The notes below the pieces were generated by a model. The model worked only from the letters and a program-made list of their open reading frames with translations, made no database searches and was not told the DNA's origin. 64,000 nucleotides of DNA from Promethearchaeota archaeon (GTDB taxonomy: Archaea > Asgardarchaeota > Lokiarchaeia > Helarchaeales > RDOG01), in NCBI GenBank assembly GCA_011365055.1, contig RDOG01000010.1, positions 80,439-144,438 on the forward strand, written 5' to 3'. The first letter of the stretch is position 1. Each line of letters begins with the position of its first letter. The translations under genes and the position numbers were made by a program. Positions 46,239 to 55,613 of the stretch are shown piece after piece.

Positions 46239-46766
46239 ATGAGTTTAAGAAGCAATCGCATTTCTCAGGATTATGCTGCCTTGAAAAAAATGCTTAATCA
46301 AGGCATTTTAGTACAATTAGAACCTTTTGATAAAAAAAACAAAAGTATTGATCACTTAAAAGTCACTATAAAGGGTCCAAAGGGGACTTCATATGAAGGT
46401 GGACTTTTTTTACTAGAAATAAAATATCCTCCTGATTATCCTCGTCAACCACCCTTCATGCGTATTCACACCGGTTTATGGCATCCTAATTTTTGGCCCA
46501 AACCTACTGAATATCCCGGACAAAGAAATATTTGTCTGGCTTTAATTGACCCTAGTCTCGTGGGTAAGAAAGGTGGCTGGTCTCCAAGTAAAACAATAGT
46601 AACTGTCATTCAAGCAATAACTGCCATGCTTAATACGAAAGGATATTACGTTAATCCAAAAGATGTCTTTAATAAGAAAGCAGCCATGGAAATGATAAAT
46701 GATCCGAAATCCTTTGATAAAAAAGTGAAATTTTTAGTTAAAAAGTATGCAAATAAGAAATGGTAA
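46239..46766 (+). CDS. E2-like ubiquitin-conjugating enzyme
   Basis: 175 aa from ATG 46239 (GGTG seven bases upstream). UBC fold: N-terminal helix SNRISQDYAALKKML, GPKGTSYEGGLF, YPRQPPFMRIHTGLWHPNF with HPN at 82-84, the catalytic Cys99 in RNICLALID, then GWSPSKTIVTVIQAI. Between HPN and the Cys are 14 residues instead of the usual ~7, an insertion with PKPTEYPGQ. It receives the modifier from the E1. It overlaps the JAMM gene by seven bases. Confidence 0.93.
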   Translation: MSLRSNRISQDYAALKKMLNQGILVQLEPFDKKNKSIDHLKVTIKGPKGTSYEGGLFLLEIKYPPDYPRQPPFMRIHTGLWHPNFWPKPTEYPGQRNICLALIDPSLVGKKGGWSPSKTIVTVIQAITAMLNTKGYYVNPKDVFNKKAAMEMINDPKSFDKKVKFLVKKYANKKW

Positions 46767-47527
46767 GAAATGGTAGTGACCCAATGAACGAAGATGAAGA
46801 CATAGAGTCTTTTAAGAATATGAAAGATAAAATTAAAGAAGAATTGAAAAAAGAAATTCTTGAAGAAATCTACAATGAACTAAAAGCAGAGGAGCTTCAA
46901 GAAGAACCGATACCAGAATTAATACCTGAACACAAAGAAATAGCGGTTCCTGCTGAACCTATAGAAATAAAAGAAAAAATTTCCATAACTATAAAAGCGG
47001 TGCTAAAAATCGCAAGCCATGCATTGAAATATGCAAATAAGAACATACCTAAAAGTGATTGGGTTGAAGTAATCGGATTATTAGCAGGGAAGACAAAAGG
47101 CTCTAATTTAATAATTGATGATGCATATCCAATGGGGCATGGAACTGCAATTTATGCAGAAATAAAAGATTATCGTAACTTTACTCGTGCATTTAATGAT
47201 ATTAGAAGTAAAAATTTATTTATTTGCGGATGGTATCATTCTCATCCATCATATGGACTGTTTATGAGTAATGAGGACTTCGGAACTCAGGTTAGATATC
47301 AAAAATTGTGGGATCGATCAATTGCATTAGTTATTGATCCATATAAAATAGATGGAAAAACGTTAGGATTTGACATATTTCGAGCAAATTTATCAACGAA
47401 AAAGTGGTTTTCTCTTCCATTTATTGTTGAAGGATTGATAGAACCAGCAGCATTGCCTCATTTATTAGAATTTATTAACCCTATTATTGATGGAAAAGCT
47501 GTCTATTTAGAATATGACGAAGATTGA
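46760..47527 (+). CDS. Rpn11-like JAMM/MPN+ deubiquitinase
   Basis: 255 aa. Residues 1-75 are acidic and coiled. The MPN+ domain follows with Glu103 (EVIGLLAG) and the full metal motif HSHPSYGLFMSNED (H160, H162, S170, D173), in the same spacing as Rpn11. In Caldiarchaeum, the equivalent enzyme trims the ubiquitin precursor and releases conjugates; here the modifier has no tail, so deconjugation is the more likely job. ATG 46760 overlaps the E2 stop; ATG 46784 is also possible. Next gene 20 bases on. Confidence 0.92.
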   Translation: MVRNGSDPMNEDEDIESFKNMKDKIKEELKKEILEEIYNELKAEELQEEPIPELIPEHKEIAVPAEPIEIKEKISITIKAVLKIASHALKYANKNIPKSDWVEVIGLLAGKTKGSNLIIDDAYPMGHGTAIYAEIKDYRNFTRAFNDIRSKNLFICGWYHSHPSYGLFMSNEDFGTQVRYQKLWDRSIALVIDPYKIDGKTLGFDIFRANLSTKKWFSLPFIVEGLIEPAALPHLLEFINPIIDGKAVYLEYDED

Positions 47528-47547
47528 TAGCTGGCGGTTTATAAATC

Positions 47548-48690
47548 TTGCCTCAAAAACGCTGGTATGTTATCATTTTCTCTATATTTTCACTTGTAGG
47601 ATTAATTTATTTTGTAGGTATTGATAGATCACTAAATATATTAATATCTTGGATTCTCATAGGTTTTTGGTTTTGCTATACCATAAAATTTTTCGATAGA
47701 GTGAAAAATTTCCGCGAATTTAACTCACCACATAACACATCATTTTTCATTTTTGGTTCAATAAGTATGGGTATTTTCTATAGTTTTTGGGGTAATTTTA
47801 ATAGTTTACTTGGATGGAACATACTTCAAAACCCTTACGTTTTTTTGAGTTTTTGGCATCTAATTTTCGCATTTCCCTATCTATTTTACGGAACAATATT
47901 ATTAATCTTCTGTTTTTCAAGATATTTTTTTGTATATATTGGGGAAAAATCAGTAAGTTCTCGAAAATATGGAGGATTTGTTACTGTATTCATCATATTA
48001 GTTGAAATTATCTACTCAATTTCATTTTATTTCCTGATTGACTTCTCAAATTTGCCACTTACACCTATTCAATGGTACCCTGATTTACTAGTTTTTATTT
48101 TATCTATTATATCCTCAATAATACTTATATATGGCATATTCAGTAAAAGTTCTTACATGCCAGTGGTTCCAACTGAGCCTATAAGGCGTCCAACTCCCAC
48201 ACCTCGTAGCATTCCGCCTAGACCTACACCTCAACCACCAATTGCATCTCAACCAAGAGCAAGGCAAAGACCTCGCCCTAATCGTACTGTACCAACAACT
48301 AGATCCCAACCACCACCAAGACCCAAGCCTCCCCCACCAACAAGAATTACTCCTAAACCATCCCCTCAAGCAGTAAAACCAAAATTAGACATAAAAATTG
48401 ATAAAATACGCCCTAAAGCAGGAAGGCTTTCAGAAGAAGATTTCAAATGCATATTTTGCTTTAACTTACCTCGTATTCCTGAAGATGCAAATAGAGGGAT
48501 AATTCTATGTCCCGTTTGTAGACATCCCGCTCACGCTGATGAATTTAGGGATTGGACAAAAAACTCTAATTTGTGTTCACGTTGTGATGCTGAAATTCCT
48601 GAACGATATAGAAAAAATCCGAATGTTATCCCCGTTAAAATATATTTAAAGGTTTATCATAAATTAAGGAAAAACATAAAGAGAAATTGA
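47548..48690 (+). CDS. Membrane protein with Pro-rich linker and C-terminal RING-like finger (candidate E3)
   Basis: 380 aa, TTG start. Six hydrophobic segments (residues ~5-25, 30-50, 65-85, 95-130, 140-160, 170-195) form a membrane domain. A Pro/Arg-rich linker (~205-275, PRPTPQPP-like) leads to a zinc module: C301-x2-C304-x16-C321-x2-C324-x-H326-x2-H329-x13-C343-x2-C346. This is RING-like but not a textbook RING order. In other archaeal ubiquitin operons the equivalent last gene encodes a small RING-finger protein. Here it is tied to the membrane, suggesting a membrane E3 ligase. The topology and E3 role are inferred. Confidence 0.75.
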   Translation: MPQKRWYVIIFSIFSLVGLIYFVGIDRSLNILISWILIGFWFCYTIKFFDRVKNFREFNSPHNTSFFIFGSISMGIFYSFWGNFNSLLGWNILQNPYVFLSFWHLIFAFPYLFYGTILLIFCFSRYFFVYIGEKSVSSRKYGGFVTVFIILVEIIYSISFYFLIDFSNLPLTPIQWYPDLLVFILSIISSIILIYGIFSKSSYMPVVPTEPIRRPTPTPRSIPPRPTPQPPIASQPRARQRPRPNRTVPTTRSQPPPRPKPPPPTRITPKPSPQAVKPKLDIKIDKIRPKAGRLSEEDFKCIFCFNLPRIPEDANRGIILCPVCRHPAHADEFRDWTKNSNLCSRCDAEIPERYRKNPNVIPVKIYLKVYHKLRKNIKRN

Positions 48691-49011
48691 TAGAAATTTA
48701 ACGAATTTTTTAATTGAGGGAAACTAAAAAAAATAGATGAAATTATTTGATTTAATTTACACGATTCTATGAGTATTTTTACAAATAATAAAGGAAAAAA
48801 ATATATTTAAACTTCATTTATTTATATATATCACAACTTGTTTGAACATAATGATATTTAATAAGTATGAAATAATCGTAGGAGTTCTTCTATATCAAAT
48901 ATAGATTTGAAATTTTGATTTCTATTGATAACGAAGATTAAGAAAAATCTGAATTGGGGCGAATATTTTAATTCTATTAATTAATTGATAAACATTTGAT
49001 GGAGATTTCGA
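48691..49011. other. Intergenic region after the ubiquitin cluster
   Basis: AT-rich gap after the RING-like gene and before the DHp-domain membrane protein. No gene, RNA or repeat that I can support. GGAGATTTCGA just before ATG 49012 is the ribosome binding site of the next gene. Confidence 0.5.
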
Positions 49012-49866
49012 ATGAATGAGATTCTTTTATCAAGTTTAATTTGTTTATTCATAATTGGAATAATTGCACTCGGAATTTTTATCAATTTTTATTTTGAGAA
49101 GAAGAGAAAATTATTTATTTTTTACATTCCAGGTTGGATAATTTATTCTTTAGGATATCTCACCCCTATTTTTTCAGAATTAACTCTTGATATCACGATC
49201 TCTCAAATTCTTTTAGTAATTCATGGAATATTTATAGAAATAGGAATTTTTTTAATAGGAATTGGTGCCATTTCATATTTTACTAACGTTTCGTTAAAAT
49301 TTGTAATGATTTTATGTGTTTTTTACATATGTTTACCTTTAGTTCTTTATTTAACTTTTGGAGTAGGTATGGCTTTAAATTTCTCGTTCATTGCTTTTAG
49401 TTTGTCAGTAGTTAGCGCTTTAATTGCTCCAATATCTAAATGGGGCATGTTTAAAAGAATGATTAAAAAAAATATGATATTATATTTCATCGATATCGCT
49501 GTTCTTATTTTTTATATTCCAGTTATGATTCTTATCTTTTTAAATGGCTATAATTTTGGATTATTCGATTCCAATGACTCCTTTTTAATAATACTTAACT
49601 ATTTAACTGTAATTACAGGTACGATCTTAACAACCTTCTATTTTGTGCAATTAGAATTTTCAATTTCTAACCAAGAAAAATTTAATTTAAAAGACAAATT
49701 CTCTCATAATATGGGAAATATATTACAAACTATTATTTTTTCAATAGAATTATTAAAAACTGAAGAAAAATTGGAAGATAAAGAACGATTAGAATTAATA
49801 AAGACGATAGAGAAAAAAGTTGACGAAGTTTGTAAATTATTAGAAGAAATTAGGGAAATAAAATGA
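49012..49866 (+). CDS. Membrane protein with histidine-kinase-like DHp helix pair, no ATPase domain
   Basis: 284 aa. Seven hydrophobic segments span residues 5-220 (MASE/7TM-type sensor layout). The last ~60 residues read KDKFSHNMGNILQTIIFSIELL...IEKKVDEVCKLLEEIREI, a two-helix hairpin like the dimerisation/histidine phosphotransfer domain, with His232 at the H-box position. The chain ends where a HATPase domain would start. It could be a phosphotransfer or regulatory partner of a separate kinase, or a truncated kinase. No ATPase or response regulator lies beside it. Confidence 0.65.
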   Translation: MNEILLSSLICLFIIGIIALGIFINFYFEKKRKLFIFYIPGWIIYSLGYLTPIFSELTLDITISQILLVIHGIFIEIGIFLIGIGAISYFTNVSLKFVMILCVFYICLPLVLYLTFGVGMALNFSFIAFSLSVVSALIAPISKWGMFKRMIKKNMILYFIDIAVLIFYIPVMILIFLNGYNFGLFDSNDSFLIILNYLTVITGTILTTFYFVQLEFSISNQEKFNLKDKFSHNMGNILQTIIFSIELLKTEEKLEDKERLELIKTIEKKVDEVCKLLEEIREIK

Positions 49867-49894
49867 ATTTTTATAAATCCGATTTCTATCATTA

Positions 49895-51019
49895 TTAAAA
49901 TTTATGTGAAATGATCTTTATCACATCTGAACATTTTTCTTTCACGAATTTTTCTCCTATATCTGCAACTCTTCTTGCCAATTCGGAAATTTTCCATTTT
50001 TCATGATTTATTACGTATGTGGAAAATGTGTCTTGCAAAGGTTCTTTCCATTTCAAGGGAATATTTTTTTCCCCTAATTGTACTCCAAGAATTGCTCCTA
50101 TATTTCCACAATTACAATCTGTATCATAACCCATCATCCCAGCAACACAAATTGACTTCCCAAGGGGATCTTCTTTATCTTTAGCTCCATATAAAAGTGA
50201 TAAAATAATTATACCAATATTCGGAAGAACATGTACTTCTGATTCCTGACTTTTTAATATTTTTACTCTTTCAGTATCTTTATTAGATGCTTTCTTGATT
50301 AATACTTCCTTTAAATTTGCCCAATATTCATCAATAAGAGCACTTCTGGCTTTTCTAAAATCATTCGGATATTGTTTATGAATTTTTATTGCTTCTTTAA
50401 CAGTTTTCGTGTAGGTGCTTTCATTTTCTTTAGGTAAATTAATGAGTGCCTGATTAATGTTTTTATTAATATCTTTCTCAAAGAACGCATTTGAAATTAA
50501 TACAGCAATAAATATTTCACCTTCAATGCCAATTCCTGCATGGGAGATTGAGCCGTCCATTTGTGCATACTTTTTCGCCATTTGAGGGCAACCCGGTGTG
50601 ATTTGACCCCAAATATCTGCCCTCATTTGGGCACCAATAAAATCAAAATAGGGATTATTAAAGGATCCTGATTCCGGTGGAAAAATATCCGATTTTAAAT
50701 TATTTAGTGCAGATTTCTCTGCTGTAAAAACCGCTCTCTCATATTTAAGAAGGTCTAACCATCCCAAAGCAATATCTTTAGCGGTAAGATCTAAACCCTT
50801 CTCTTCTAATGTAATGAGAGCAATAATTTCATACATTTCATCATCGTTAACTTGATTTAAATTGATTTTTTTTGGATAATAGGTGATTTGACCATATCTA
50901 CGCTCGATTATCTTTACTGGTTTTAATTCTAAGGGTGCACCAACAAAATCACCTGCAACCCGTCCTATCCAAGATCCGAAGACTTTATTGTAATATTCTT
51001 GGGTCGTTAGTTCTTTCAC
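49895..51019 (-). CDS. ADP-ribosylglycohydrolase family protein
   Basis: 374 aa. It matches the DraG/ARH fold: SWIGRVAGDFVGAPLEL at the N-terminus, NQVNDDEMYEIIAL (the first metal-binding acidic cluster, TDDT-like) and MGYDTDCNCGNIGAILG (the second Asp pair). Family enzymes remove ADP-ribose from proteins or small molecules using two Mg ions. The first cluster reads NDDE rather than TDDT, so the substrate may differ. Directly upstream on the same strand is a small frameshifted reading frame. Confidence 0.82.
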   Translation of the reverse strand: MKELTTQEYYNKVFGSWIGRVAGDFVGAPLELKPVKIIERRYGQITYYPKKINLNQVNDDEMYEIIALITLEEKGLDLTAKDIALGWLDLLKYERAVFTAEKSALNNLKSDIFPPESGSFNNPYFDFIGAQMRADIWGQITPGCPQMAKKYAQMDGSISHAGIGIEGEIFIAVLISNAFFEKDINKNINQALINLPKENESTYTKTVKEAIKIHKQYPNDFRKARSALIDEYWANLKEVLIKKASNKDTERVKILKSQESEVHVLPNIGIIILSLLYGAKDKEDPLGKSICVAGMMGYDTDCNCGNIGAILGVQLGEKNIPLKWKEPLQDTFSTYVINHEKWKISELARRVADIGEKFVKEKCSDVIKIISHKF

Positions 51020-51056
51020 AGTCCTTCATCATTCTAAATTTATCAAAGAAAATAAA

Positions 51057-51345
51057 TCAAGTTATTAATTTATTATATAATTCTTTTATGATCAAGATTG
51101 CTATTTTTAAGTTTATTAAACCTCTATTTATGTTTTTATCTTCTCTATATTGAATATTAGTCGTATCTTTTCTAAATTTCTTCATGTACTTCATTACTTT
51201 TAAATTAAAGCTAAAAAATAGAACAATATCTAGTTCCTTATTCTTTAATGTTTTTAAAATCTGTTCTTTTGCTCCTAATTCTATCCAACCCTTTGATTTT
51301 TTTTCGATAATAAATTAAAATAATTCCTCTTAATATTATTTTCAT
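51057..51345 (-). pseudogene. Small frameshifted gene (about 95 codons)
   Basis: An ATG at 51345 opens MKIILRGIILIYYRKK and runs into a run of eight A (T on the plus strand, 51297-51304). In this frame it stops after 35 codons, but the neighbouring frame continues as SKGWIELGAKEQILK...LDIVLFF...KELYNKLIT to a TGA at 51057. Removing one A would join them into one basic protein of about 95 aa. It may be a real frameshift mutation, a sequencing or assembly slip in the homopolymer, or a slippage-dependent gene. The protein is not recognised. Confidence 0.45.
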
Positions 51346-51463
51346 AAAATATATCTAAGAACAGATATAATTGGAAAGAATTATTACTATGTCTCACTTA
51401 TTCAATTCTTAAAATTTTTTTAGAAATATATCATATATTTATCATTTTAATGAGGTTTACCCT

Positions 51464-52999
51464 TTGATTACTAAATCAATTGTTGAAGAATTTAAGAAAA
51501 TAGTAGGTGATAAAAACGCCTCAGATGATCCTTCGATAAGATATCCACATACTCGCGATCAATCTGTCAAAACTCGAGGTCCCGATTATGTAGTGATACC
51601 TGAAAACAAGGAAGAAATCATAGCAATCTTGAAGGTTTGTAATGATAATAACATTCCTGTCTTACCGAAGGGTACAGGTGCTAATTTAGCTGGTGCAGCA
51701 GTCCCTGAACGTGGAGGTGTCATTTTAGATCTAAAACGTATGAATCGGATTCTTGAAATAGATCCTTTGAATATGACAGCTACCGTAGAACCAGGAGTCA
51801 CCTTTGGTCAATTACAAATTGAAGCATGGAAAGTAGGACTTTTCACACCCGAACCAAGTGGTCCCCACACGGTTAGAGTTATTAGTAATTTTTTTGGAAC
51901 TCGAGGAATTAGCACGTATAGTGCAAAATATGGTATAGGAGATAGACACGTATTAGGATACGAATGGGTTTTGCCTAATGGTGAAATATTAAAACTCGGT
52001 TGCTTTGCGCATCCTGCAGGTGAAGAAAGTAGTAATTGGGAACATGCTCCAGGTCCAGACTTGTCAGGACTTTTTATGGAAGCATTTGGAAATTTGGGAG
52101 TTTGTTTAAAAGCAAAAGTAAAATTATATCCAAAAATGGAAGATTTTCCTGGCGGTGCGAAGGATAATTATGTTTTTTTATTAGGACCATTAGATTCATG
52201 CTTCAAAGCTATTCGATCTTTAGTTAAATATGGTGTATATAGCAATACGTGGATTATGCGATGGCCTTATATTGCCATGTTATTTGGCCGTACTAAAGAA
52301 GAATCTCAAGGTATGATGCAACGACCTGCATTTGGGGCAATGGCCACCATAGTATTGGAAGGTTCCGAAAAAAGAAACGCGTTTAATCTAAAAAGATTGA
52401 AACGATTGATGAAAGAAAATTTTAAAGATATTCAAGTGGCAACGATGGATTCAACATATGGTCCTATGATTACTGTTATGGATTCAAGCAAGCATTCAAA
52501 GGTAGCTCCTATTAAAGATGATCCACGTAGAATGATCGATTTTATGTTTTTATCTGCTCGAGCATTTCGTGTACATGGAGCATTTGGTGGAAATACACCG
52601 TGGTTGAGCATGGATGATGCTCATAACATATTTTTATATACTGAAGAAGCAGCTAAGAAATTTGCGGCACGTCCATGGGAAATTGCATGCTATTCTCAAC
52701 CAGTGGACGATATGCACTTTGGAATGCAGGAAATGGATTTATATTATGATCAATTTAATGAAGAAGATTTTACCATGGCAATTTCTGCATTTCAAGGAGC
52801 AATGGTTACGTCATTTTTAAAGAAAAGAGATAGTCTTTTTTATTATTTATATATGGAACATAATTTTATGGAATCATGCGGTCCTATACTTTTCCCTGGT
52901 TATATGAAATTATTAAAAATGTGGAAAACCTTTGTTGATCCTAATAATATTATGAATAGAAAAAAATGTATTGACCCGTACATGGAGGAGGATGAATAA
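51464..52999 (+). CDS. FAD-linked oxidase (GlcD/VAO-type), first subunit
   Basis: 511 aa. An FAD_binding_4 (PCMH) domain has NIPVLPKGTGANLAGAAVPE for the diphosphate and EPGVTFGQLQIEAWKVG. The C-terminal cap has ILFPGYMKLLKMWKTFVDPNNIMNRKK, the usual family ending. It probably oxidises a 2-hydroxy acid or similar compound, passing electrons to the Fe-S subunit encoded two genes on. TTG 51464 has GAGGT seven bases upstream. The stop overlaps the next gene by one base (TAATG). Confidence 0.82.
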   Translation: MITKSIVEEFKKIVGDKNASDDPSIRYPHTRDQSVKTRGPDYVVIPENKEEIIAILKVCNDNNIPVLPKGTGANLAGAAVPERGGVILDLKRMNRILEIDPLNMTATVEPGVTFGQLQIEAWKVGLFTPEPSGPHTVRVISNFFGTRGISTYSAKYGIGDRHVLGYEWVLPNGEILKLGCFAHPAGEESSNWEHAPGPDLSGLFMEAFGNLGVCLKAKVKLYPKMEDFPGGAKDNYVFLLGPLDSCFKAIRSLVKYGVYSNTWIMRWPYIAMLFGRTKEESQGMMQRPAFGAMATIVLEGSEKRNAFNLKRLKRLMKENFKDIQVATMDSTYGPMITVMDSSKHSKVAPIKDDPRRMIDFMFLSARAFRVHGAFGGNTPWLSMDDAHNIFLYTEEAAKKFAARPWEIACYSQPVDDMHFGMQEMDLYYDQFNEEDFTMAISAFQGAMVTSFLKKRDSLFYYLYMEHNFMESCGPILFPGYMKLLKMWKTFVDPNNIMNRKKCIDPYMEEDE

Positions 53000-54420
53000 T
53001 GGTTTATACTCGTGCTGCAAAAGAATTTCTAGAAGGTATAGTTGGGACTGAAAATGTAATTACTGACATTTCTGAATTATTGATTTACGGGAACCCTGAT
53101 TGTATAGTTAAAGTTTCAAGTATTGAACAAATTCAACAAGTTTTAGAAGTTGCCAATGAACAAGATATTGGAATAATTCCTAAGTCTTCGAGAATTAATC
53201 TAACGCAAGGAACTACAACCGAACAAGGTGGTATAATACTTGATATGTCAAATATGAATAAAATAATAAATATTGTTGGAGGATCCGATAGATATGCAAC
53301 TATTGAACCTGGGGTGACGTTTTATCAATTGCAAGAAGCATTAAAAAAAGAAGGATTAAGATGCATGGTACCGCTAGGAGTACCAAGTTCTGCTTCGATA
53401 ATTTCTACATACCTTGAACGTTATCCATTATTATCTGGTCCTATGGTCATTCTTTCTGAGGGATGGCAAGTAATCTTTGATATGCTCGTGATTTTAGCTG
53501 ATGGTTCAACTTTACATACTGGTTCAGGTGAAGTAATACCAGATAAATTATCTATTGCTCATTTTGGACCTGCTGGACCTGATTGGTCAAGAGTTTTTAC
53601 TGGTGCACAAGGAACCATGGGAATTGTTGCTGAAATGTCTATCAAATTAAAACATAATCCTCCTCTGCAAAAAATTCTCTTGAAATCCGTTGCTAATTAT
53701 GAAGAATTAGTGGATTTATTTATGAATATTAAACGAATAGAAATTGGAAAAGAGTGTCTGGCAATTAGTAGCTTGAATCTGGCAGCCATGCTTGCTGAAA
53801 ATTTAGAAGATCTATTAGATTTAAATGAAAAACTTCCTCCTTGGACACTAGTTTTAAATTTGACTGGTTGGGAAGAAGAAGAGATTTTAGTATTTGAAGA
53901 AGAATTAGATGAATTGGGTATTAAATTCAATACTGGGGTATATCCAGTCATCACTGAAATGAGTAATATTGAAGAGATACTAAAACAAGAATTATTAATA
54001 CCCGATAAATTGATGAATTATCGAAAATATAAGATTAATTGTACCTTGATCTCTTATTATGCAAATCTTGACGTAATAAATGATATTATTGATTCTGTTA
54101 TTGCCATTGCACGTGATTACGGGTATCCTGAAGAAGACTTATTCGGATATACAATGCCAATAGAACAAGCTAGACTAATTTACAGTGAATTTACTTTATA
54201 TCACGATGATTCAGAATTAGATCTTAAACGAACGAATGATGAATTATTATTAAAAATAAGTGAGGAGATCTTGAATTTCGGAGGAATTATTGATAGACCA
54301 AATGGCTCCTTGGCAAGTATTATTTATTCTAGGATTCCCCAATATCATGAATATCTTGAAATGGTAAAAAATATGCTGGATCCAAACAATATTTTAAATC
54401 CAGGAAAATTAGATTTGTGA
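52999..54420 (+). CDS. FAD-linked oxidase, second subunit
   Basis: 473 aa, paralogous in fold to the preceding protein: EQDIGIIPKSSRINLTQG, a weaker diphosphate loop lacking the usual GxGT, then IEPGVTFYQLQEALKKEG and the C-terminal MLDPNNILNPGKLDL. Two different FAD-domain subunits side by side recall GlcD/GlcE, where the second is partly degenerate. ATG overlaps the upstream stop. It is co-transcribed with the CCG-domain Fe-S gene. Confidence 0.8.
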   Translation: MVYTRAAKEFLEGIVGTENVITDISELLIYGNPDCIVKVSSIEQIQQVLEVANEQDIGIIPKSSRINLTQGTTTEQGGIILDMSNMNKIINIVGGSDRYATIEPGVTFYQLQEALKKEGLRCMVPLGVPSSASIISTYLERYPLLSGPMVILSEGWQVIFDMLVILADGSTLHTGSGEVIPDKLSIAHFGPAGPDWSRVFTGAQGTMGIVAEMSIKLKHNPPLQKILLKSVANYEELVDLFMNIKRIEIGKECLAISSLNLAAMLAENLEDLLDLNEKLPPWTLVLNLTGWEEEEILVFEEELDELGIKFNTGVYPVITEMSNIEEILKQELLIPDKLMNYRKYKINCTLISYYANLDVINDIIDSVIAIARDYGYPEEDLFGYTMPIEQARLIYSEFTLYHDDSELDLKRTNDELLLKISEEILNFGGIIDRPNGSLASIIYSRIPQYHEYLEMVKNMLDPNNILNPGKLDL

Positions 54421-54433
54421 GGTATGAGTAAAA

Positions 54434-55612
54434 ATGGTGAAAGAATTAGCTGAATTTCATGAAATGGTCTATCATTGTACAAAATGTTATAATTGCATGT
54501 TTATTAATCCATATTTTCTCCAAAATGAAGATAGATATTACGGATGTCCTTCTGGATTGTTCTATAAATATGATGCGTATCATTCAGGAGGTCGCATGGA
54601 AATCGCCAGAGGGATAATTGAAGAAGAATTAACTCCTAGTGAGAAGTTAGCAGAAGTATTTTATGCTTGTACACTCTGCGGTCTTTGTGAATCTAATTGT
54701 GAATTTACCATTGAATTAAAACCAACAGAAGTTTTTGAGGCGATGCGGAGAAGGCTGGTTAAAGATGGTTTAACTTGCCCTGAACATGATATTTTCAATA
54801 AAAGTATTCAAGAAAATCACAATCCGTATAAAGAAAAACATAACAATCGTGTACAATGGTTGAAAAAGATCGGGATAGAAGTAAAACCTGAAGCGGAAAT
54901 CTTGTATTTTGTAGGTTGTACTTCATCTTATAGAACTAAAAGTATTGCTGAAGCAACTGCAAAAATTTTCAAAAAACTTGGTTTGGATTTTACGGTATCC
55001 CAGGATGAATGGTGTTGTGGATCACCATCTTTAAGGACTGGTCAATACGAACAAGCTATCGATCTTATGAAACACAATATCGAATTGATTAAAACTACTA
55101 AAGCGAAAAAAGTAGTATTTTCTTGCGCTGGTTGCTTTAGGGCATTTAAAGAAGATTATAAAAAAGAATTAGGCGAAATTGGAGTAGAATTATTGCATGT
55201 TTCCCAATTATTGGATGATCTCATACAAAAAGGAAAATTGAAAATTAAGAAAAAAGAAGCAATCGTAACTTATCATGATCCATGCCATTTAGGGCGTCAT
55301 GTGAAGGTTTATGATGAACCAAGAAATGTCATTAATGCCATACCTGGAACGCAGTTAGATGAAATGGATCGTATAACTATGAATGCTTGGTGTTGTGGAG
55401 CTGGTGGAGGTGTAAAATCTGCTTATAAAGACTTTGCATTGAAAACCTCTGAAGAAAGAATCAGGGAAGCTGAATTAACAGAAGCTGATATTTTGCTATC
55501 ATGCTGTCCCTTTTGTAAAGTAAATCTAGAAGATGGTATTAAAAAAGCAAAATCCGAGATGGAGATGATGGATATCACGGAATTTTTGGAACCATTAATT
55601 GAAGGTGATTGA
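54434..55612 (+). CDS. HdrD/GlcF-like Fe-S protein with two CCG domains
   Basis: 392 aa. Ferredoxin-type motifs are CTKCYNCMF...GCPSG, with unusual long spacing to the fourth Cys, and CTLCGLCESNCEF. Two CCG domains follow (FVGCTSSYR...WCCGSPSLRTG; CHLGRH...NAWCCGAGGG). In HdrD and GlcF these domains hold the catalytic or electron-transfer non-cubane clusters. It is likely the electron-accepting subunit for the two flavin subunits just upstream, in the manner of GlcDEF or lactate dehydrogenase complexes. The native acceptor (quinone or disulfide) is unknown. Confidence 0.85.
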   Translation: MVKELAEFHEMVYHCTKCYNCMFINPYFLQNEDRYYGCPSGLFYKYDAYHSGGRMEIARGIIEEELTPSEKLAEVFYACTLCGLCESNCEFTIELKPTEVFEAMRRRLVKDGLTCPEHDIFNKSIQENHNPYKEKHNNRVQWLKKIGIEVKPEAEILYFVGCTSSYRTKSIAEATAKIFKKLGLDFTVSQDEWCCGSPSLRTGQYEQAIDLMKHNIELIKTTKAKKVVFSCAGCFRAFKEDYKKELGEIGVELLHVSQLLDDLIQKGKLKIKKKEAIVTYHDPCHLGRHVKVYDEPRNVINAIPGTQLDEMDRITMNAWCCGAGGGVKSAYKDFALKTSEERIREAELTEADILLSCCPFCKVNLEDGIKKAKSEMEMMDITEFLEPLIEGD

Positions 55613-55613
55613 A

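Noticed and set aside
48115..48369. Trp/Cys/Arg-rich minus-strand frame
   Set aside because: Antisense of the Pro/Arg-rich linker of the RING-like protein.
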